A stretch of DNA of 17,497 nucleotides from an uncultured Tepidimonas sp. GTDB lineage: Bacteria; Pseudomonadota; Gammaproteobacteria; Burkholderiales; Burkholderiaceae_C. How positions within the stretch are numbered: the first letter of the stretch is position 1; every line of letters starts with the position of its first letter. Where the stretch lies: positions 1 to 17,497 of the forward strand of contig CALEDU010000231.1 in assembly GCA_937949455.1 (NCBI GenBank). Reading direction: 5' to 3'. The position numbers and the translations under genes were made by a program. A model generated the notes under the pieces. That model made no database searches. It was not told where the DNA came from and saw nothing but the letters and a program-made list of their open reading frames with translations. Shown here piece by piece: positions 14,077-17,497 of this stretch.

Positions 14077-15252
14077 ATGAGCAAAGCAGTCATCGTTTCG
14101 ACCGCCCGCACGCCGCTGGCCAAAAGTTGGAAAGGCTCTTTCGACATGACCCACGGGGCCACGCTCGGTGGCCATGTGGTGCGTGCAGCCATCGAGCGTG
14201 CGCGCCTCGACGCTGCGGAGGTCGAGGACGTCATCATGGGCTGCGCCAACCCCGAGGGTGCGACGGGGAGGAACATCGCACGACAGATTGCGCTGGCCGC
14301 GGGCTGCCCGGTCAGCGTGGCGGGCCTGACCGTCAACCGGTTCTGCTCTTCCGGGTTGCAGACCATTGCCCTGGCCGCCCAGCGCATCATCGCGGGCGAG
14401 GGTGAGATTTATGTGGCCGGTGGGGTGGAGAGCATCTCGTGCGTGCAAAACGAGATGAACAAGCACATGCTGTTCGACCCCGCTCTGTTGGCCCGCAAGC
14501 CCGAGATCTACTGGACCATGCTGCAGACCGCCGAGCAGGTGGCCAAGCGCTACGGCATCGCGCGCGAGCAGATGGACGAGTACGGTGCGGCCAGCCAGCA
14601 AAAGGCATGCGCCGCTGCGGCCGCGGGCAAGTTCGACGACGAGATCGTGCCCATCACCGTCACCGCGGGGGTGTACGACAAGCAGCGCGGCCTGATCACG
14701 CGCGAGGTCACCGTCTCTCGCGACGAGGGGCTGCGCGAGGGCACGACCGTGGAGGCCATCGCCCACATCAAGCCGGCCTTGCCCGGCGGCGTGGTGGCGG
14801 CGGGCAACGCCAGCCAGTTTTCCGACGGTGCGGGCGCCTGTGTGGTGATGGACGAGAAGGTGGCCGAGCGCAAGGGGCTGCAGCCGCTGGGCCGCTTTCT
14901 GGGGTTTGCAGTGGCCGGCTGCGAGCCGGATGAGATGGGCATCGGCCCCGTCTTTGCCGTGCCCAAGGTGCTGGACCGGCTGGGCTTGACGGTAGGCGAC
15001 ATCGACCTGTGGGAGCTCAACGAGGCCTTTGCGGTGCAGGTGCTGTACTGCCGCGATCGCCTGGGCATCCCGGCCGATCGGCTCAACGTCAACGGCGGGG
15101 CGATTGCCATCGGCCACCCATATGGCGTGTCCGGGCAGCGCTTGACGGGCCACGCGCTCATCGAAGGCAAGCGCCGCGGTGCCAAACGCGTGTGTGTGAC
15201 CATGTGCATTGGCGGTGGCATGGGCGCGGCCGGCGTGTTCGAGGTGCTGTGA
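14077..15252 (+). CDS. Acetyl-CoA acyltransferase (thiolase, FadA-like)
   Basis: This 391-residue thiolase cleaves 3-ketoacyl-CoA to acetyl-CoA and a shortened acyl-CoA. The catalytic residues are present: nucleophile Cys90 in NRFCSSGLQ, His347 in GHPYGVSG and Cys377 in CIGGGMG, plus NEAF at 315-318. The GHPYGVSG form differs from the more common GHPxGxTG. GGAGAA lies 8 bases before the chosen ATG, and [17 protein letters not shown] is the expected N terminus, so an in-frame upstream start is rejected. It is coupled to the next gene: its TGA shares one base with the following ATG (TGATG). With the upstream hydratase/dehydrogenase it should form or work as a trifunctional beta-oxidation set. 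A biosynthetic acetyl-CoA acetyltransferase role is less likely in this setting. Confidence 0.94.
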   Translation: MSKAVIVSTARTPLAKSWKGSFDMTHGATLGGHVVRAAIERARLDAAEVEDVIMGCANPEGATGRNIARQIALAAGCPVSVAGLTVNRFCSSGLQTIALAAQRIIAGEGEIYVAGGVESISCVQNEMNKHMLFDPALLARKPEIYWTMLQTAEQVAKRYGIAREQMDEYGAASQQKACAAAAAGKFDDEIVPITVTAGVYDKQRGLITREVTVSRDEGLREGTTVEAIAHIKPALPGGVVAAGNASQFSDGAGACVVMDEKVAERKGLQPLGRFLGFAVAGCEPDEMGIGPVFAVPKVLDRLGLTVGDIDLWELNEAFAVQVLYCRDRLGIPADRLNVNGGAIAIGHPYGVSGQRLTGHALIEGKRRGAKRVCVTMCIGGGMGAAGVFEVL

Positions 15253-17096
15253 TGGCCCAGGGTTTGCGTACAGCCATCGACTTTTTGTTGTACGAGTGGC
15301 TGCAGGCGCAGACCCTCACCACTCGGGAGCGCTTCGCCGATCACTCGCGCGAGACGTTCGATGCGGTGCTCGACACCTGCGAGCGTATCGCGCGCGAAAA
15401 GTATGCGCCCTTCAACCGGCTGGTGGATACGGAGGAGCCCCGCTTCGACGGCGAGCGGGTAATCCTGCCGGCCGCCACGCACGAGGCGTGGCGTGCCTAC
15501 GCCGACAGCGGCATGCTCAGCGCCGCGCAGGACTACGCCATGGGCGGCATGCAGCTGCCCTACACGGTGGAGGCGGCGGGCAATGCCTTCTTCGCGGCGG
15601 CCTCGGTCAGCATCGGGGCCGGCATGCTCACGGTGGGCAACGCCAATTTGCTGATGGCGCACGGGACCGAAGCGCAGCGCCGCGCCTTCGCGCGGCACGC
15701 GTTTGTCGGGCGCTTTTCCGGCACCATGTGCCTGAGCGAGCCGCAAGCCGGCTCCAGCCTCAGCGACATCGCCACGCGGGCGGTGCCCGACGGCGATGAT
15801 TACGAGGCCGATCCCCTGGGGCCCCGCTACCGCTTGCGCGGTAACAAGATGTGGATTTCGGCTGGCGAGCACGAGCTGACCGAGAACATCGTGCACCTGG
15901 TGCTGGCCAAGATCCCTGGCCCCGATGGTCGGCTGCCAGCGGGGGTGAAGGGGATTTCGCTCTTCATCGTGCCCAAAAAGCTCGTCGACACAGAGGGCCG
16001 CTTGACCGGCGAGCGCAACGACGTGGCCCTGGCCGGTCTGAACCACAAATGCGGCTGGCGCGGCACGACCAACACCTTGCTCAATTTTGGCGAAGGCCGC
16101 TATCCGGTGCGTGCCCCGGGTTTGGACGGTCGCGGTGCCGGCGCCATCGGCTACCGCGTCGGCGAGCCGGGGCAGGGTCTGCGCTACATGTTCCACATGA
16201 TGAACGAGGCGCGCATCGGGGTCGGCATGGCCGCCGCCATGCTCGGCATGGCCGGCTACCTGGCGAGCCTGGACTACGCACGCAATCGCCCGCAGGGGCG
16301 CCCGATCGGCCCGGCGGGCAAAGACCCGGCCCAGCCGCCCGTGCGGATCATCGAGCACGCCGATATCAAGCGCATGCTGCTGGCCCAGAAGGCCTATTGC
16401 GAGGGTGCGCTGGCGCTGGAGCTCTACTGCGCGCGCCTGGTGGACGAACAGCGCACCGGTGACGCTGCCGCGGCCGACGAGGCGCGGCTGCTGCTGGAGG
16501 TGCTGACCCCGATTGCCAAGAGCTGGCCCAGCGAGTGGTGCCTGGAGGCCAACAGCCTGGCCATCCAGGTGCACGGCGGCTATGGCTACACACGCGACTT
16601 TCCTGTCGAGCAGTACTGGCGCGACAACCGCCTCAATATGATCCACGAAGGCACGCATGGCATCCAAGCGCTGGACCTGCTGGGCCGCAAGGTGCTGATG
16701 GACGGGGGGCGGGGCATGCAGTTGCTGGACGCGCGCATCGTCGCCACCATCGGGCGCGCCCGTGGGGTGTCGGCTCTGGCCGTGTACGCGGATGCACTGC
16801 ACCGCGCCTGGGATGCGGTCCGTGCCGCTACGCAGGCGGCCTGGGCGGATGGCGACCCGGTGTCGGCGCTGGCGAATGCCGTACCGTATCTGCAGGCCTT
16901 TGGCCACACCATGCTGGCCTGGATCTGGCTGGATGTGGCGTTGGCCGCCGCCGGCCGGGACGATGCCGCCAACCACGGTCGCCTGCAGGCCTGCCGGTAT
17001 TTCTTCCATTACGAACTGCCCAAGATTGGTGTGTGGCTGCAGGTCGTGCGCGAGCGTGATCTGACTTGCGCCGAGATGCCTGAAGACGCCTTTTGA
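15252..17096 (+). CDS. Large acyl-CoA dehydrogenase (DmdC-type, with extra C-terminal domain)
   Basis: This 614-residue FAD enzyme carries out the first beta-oxidation step. It is much longer than the usual 380-400 residues and has the DmdC/AcdB layout. The N-terminal helical domain runs to about 155. The FAD/substrate loop is GTMCLSEPQAGSSLSDIAT (157-175), followed by GNKMWISAGEHELTENI (197-213). The C-terminal helical domain has QVHGGYGYTRDFPVEQYWRD (439-458). The catalytic Glu466 is in HEGTHGIQALDLLGRK. About 130 additional residues (485-614) form the extra C-terminal domain (PF12806-like). The ATG overlaps the thiolase stop by one base. Related enzymes act on fatty acyl-CoAs, 3-methylthiopropionyl-CoA or other acyl chains, so the exact substrate is open. 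Confidence 0.93.
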   Translation: MAQGLRTAIDFLLYEWLQAQTLTTRERFADHSRETFDAVLDTCERIAREKYAPFNRLVDTEEPRFDGERVILPAATHEAWRAYADSGMLSAAQDYAMGGMQLPYTVEAAGNAFFAAASVSIGAGMLTVGNANLLMAHGTEAQRRAFARHAFVGRFSGTMCLSEPQAGSSLSDIATRAVPDGDDYEADPLGPRYRLRGNKMWISAGEHELTENIVHLVLAKIPGPDGRLPAGVKGISLFIVPKKLVDTEGRLTGERNDVALAGLNHKCGWRGTTNTLLNFGEGRYPVRAPGLDGRGAGAIGYRVGEPGQGLRYMFHMMNEARIGVGMAAAMLGMAGYLASLDYARNRPQGRPIGPAGKDPAQPPVRIIEHADIKRMLLAQKAYCEGALALELYCARLVDEQRTGDAAAADEARLLLEVLTPIAKSWPSEWCLEANSLAIQVHGGYGYTRDFPVEQYWRDNRLNMIHEGTHGIQALDLLGRKVLMDGGRGMQLLDARIVATIGRARGVSALAVYADALHRAWDAVRAATQAAWADGDPVSALANAVPYLQAFGHTMLAWIWLDVALAAAGRDDAANHGRLQACRYFFHYELPKIGVWLQVVRERDLTCAEMPEDAF

Positions 17097-17135
17097 GCGT
17101 TTGACCTTCCGAATCCCCTCAGAGGAGACCCCGAG

Positions 17136-17497
17136 ATGACCCGCACAATTGCGCAATTGTTCGACCTGAGTGGCCGCACGGCCCTCGTCACCGGCGGCTC
17201 GCGCGGCCTGGGCCAGCAACTGGCGCAGGCGCTGGGCGAGGCCGGCGCCAAGGTGATGCTGACCGCCCGCAAAGCCGACGAGCTGGAGGAGGCCACGGCC
17301 CAGCTCCAATCGCAAGGCATCGATGCGCGCTGGATCGCCGCCGACTGTGCCCGCGAGGACGACATCCATCGGCTGGCCGCCGAGACGCTGCAGCGCCTGG
17401 GCGACATCGACATCCTGGTCAACAATGCGGGAGCCGCCTGGGGCGCGCCGGCCGAGGAGCATCCCCTGGAGGCCTGGGACAAGGTGATGAACCTGAA
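17136..17497 (+). CDS. Short-chain dehydrogenase/reductase (5' part)
   Basis: The first 120 residues of a classical SDR oxidoreductase are visible before the window ends. The cofactor motif TGGSRGLGQ lies at about residues 20-28, near the usual place, and the structural NNAG motif is at about 92-95 in DILVNNAGAAWGAP. An Arg in the LTARKADEL segment after the second beta strand suggests NADP(H) preference (inference). The catalytic Ser-Tyr-Lys residues lie outside the window. AGAGGAGA at 17121-17128 is a good ribosome site for this ATG. It follows the acyl-CoA dehydrogenase by 39 bp in the same direction and is probably co-transcribed. It may act on a hydroxy- or keto-acyl intermediate. A perfect 16-bp palindrome spans its first codons. 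Confidence 0.93.
   Translation, partial: MTRTIAQLFDLSGRTALVTGGSRGLGQQLAQALGEAGAKVMLTARKADELEEATAQLQSQGIDARWIAADCAREDDIHRLAAETLQRLGDIDILVNNAGAAWGAPAEEHPLEAWDKVMNL
17145..17160. repeat. Perfect 16-bp palindrome in the first codons of the SDR gene
   Basis: ACAATTGCGCAATTGT is perfectly self-complementary and covers codons 4-9 of the SDR gene (residues T-I-A-Q-L-F). It could fold over the start region in RNA or be a protein-binding site. It may also be chance, as the encoded residues are ordinary. Confidence 0.6.

Noticed and set aside
12102..14390. A 762-codon minus-strand open frame opposite the fadB-type gene
   Set aside because: It has the same shadow composition (His, Arg, Gln, Asp-rich), no domain and no ribosome site. 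The plus-strand gene is certain.
4705..17096. A DMSP/3-methylthiopropionate degradation locus, since the ligase and the large dehydrogenase resemble DmdB and DmdC clades
   Set aside because: No DmdA demethylase or dedicated DmdD-like hydratase is present. Complete fadB/thiolase genes are present, which fits general beta-oxidation better. The clades are broad and substrate cannot be read from them.
14550..17462. A very long open frame (970 codons) on the minus strand opposite the thiolase and acyl-CoA dehydrogenase genes
   Set aside because: It lies antisense to two well-supported enzymes with intact catalytic motifs. It has low-complexity His/Arg/Gly/Gln-rich content and no recognisable domain. 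Long antisense frames are expected in high-GC coding DNA.

Overview
The window is a high-GC, densely coding bacterial chromosome segment that looks like a betaproteobacterium of the order Burkholderiales (Comamonadaceae-like). This rests on the gene order msrB-yciB-bolA-parvulin, the style of the branched-chain-type ABC transporter genes, and protein features I recognise from that group. I cannot fix the genus. I see no tRNA, rRNA, CRISPR array, insertion sequence or phage gene.

Left part (1-2408): the end of a membrane-anchored family 2 glycosyltransferase is translationally coupled to a polytopic LPG-synthase-TM (UPF0104) protein. It meets, tail to tail, a leftward housekeeping cluster (3758 down to 1626) of msrB, yciB, a bolA-family gene and a secreted PpiC-type prolyl isomerase. 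Upstream of that cluster, also leftward, is a Crp/Fnr-family regulator (3844-4527).

Right part (4705-17497): everything reads rightward and forms an acyl-CoA catabolic island. An AlkK-type medium/long-chain acyl-CoA synthetase is divergent from the Crp/Fnr gene. It is followed by a complete five-gene HAAT-family ABC importer: periplasmic binding protein, two permeases and two ATPases. Next come a FadB/FadJ-type enoyl-CoA hydratase/3-hydroxyacyl-CoA dehydrogenase, a thiolase, a large DmdC-type acyl-CoA dehydrogenase, and the start of a short-chain dehydrogenase. Together these supply uptake, CoA activation and all four beta-oxidation steps. The importer is therefore better read as a carboxylic or fatty acid importer than as an amino-acid transporter (inference).

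Three points stand out. First, the two ATPases are degenerate in a coordinated way. The LivF-type subunit has Arg in place of the Walker A Lys and Gln in place of the switch His, and the LivG-type subunit has Ala in place of the conserved signature Gly. All three fall in the same composite ATP site. Second, two 16-bp sites of the form TGTCR-N6-YGACA lie in the control regions of the regulator/alkK pair and of the transporter. The regulator has Gln where E. coli CRP has Glu181, which would fit the altered fourth base. Third, a 26-bp near-perfect palindrome of the kind used by TetR-family repressors sits just upstream of the fadB-type gene, suggesting a second, independent control point for the beta-oxidation genes.
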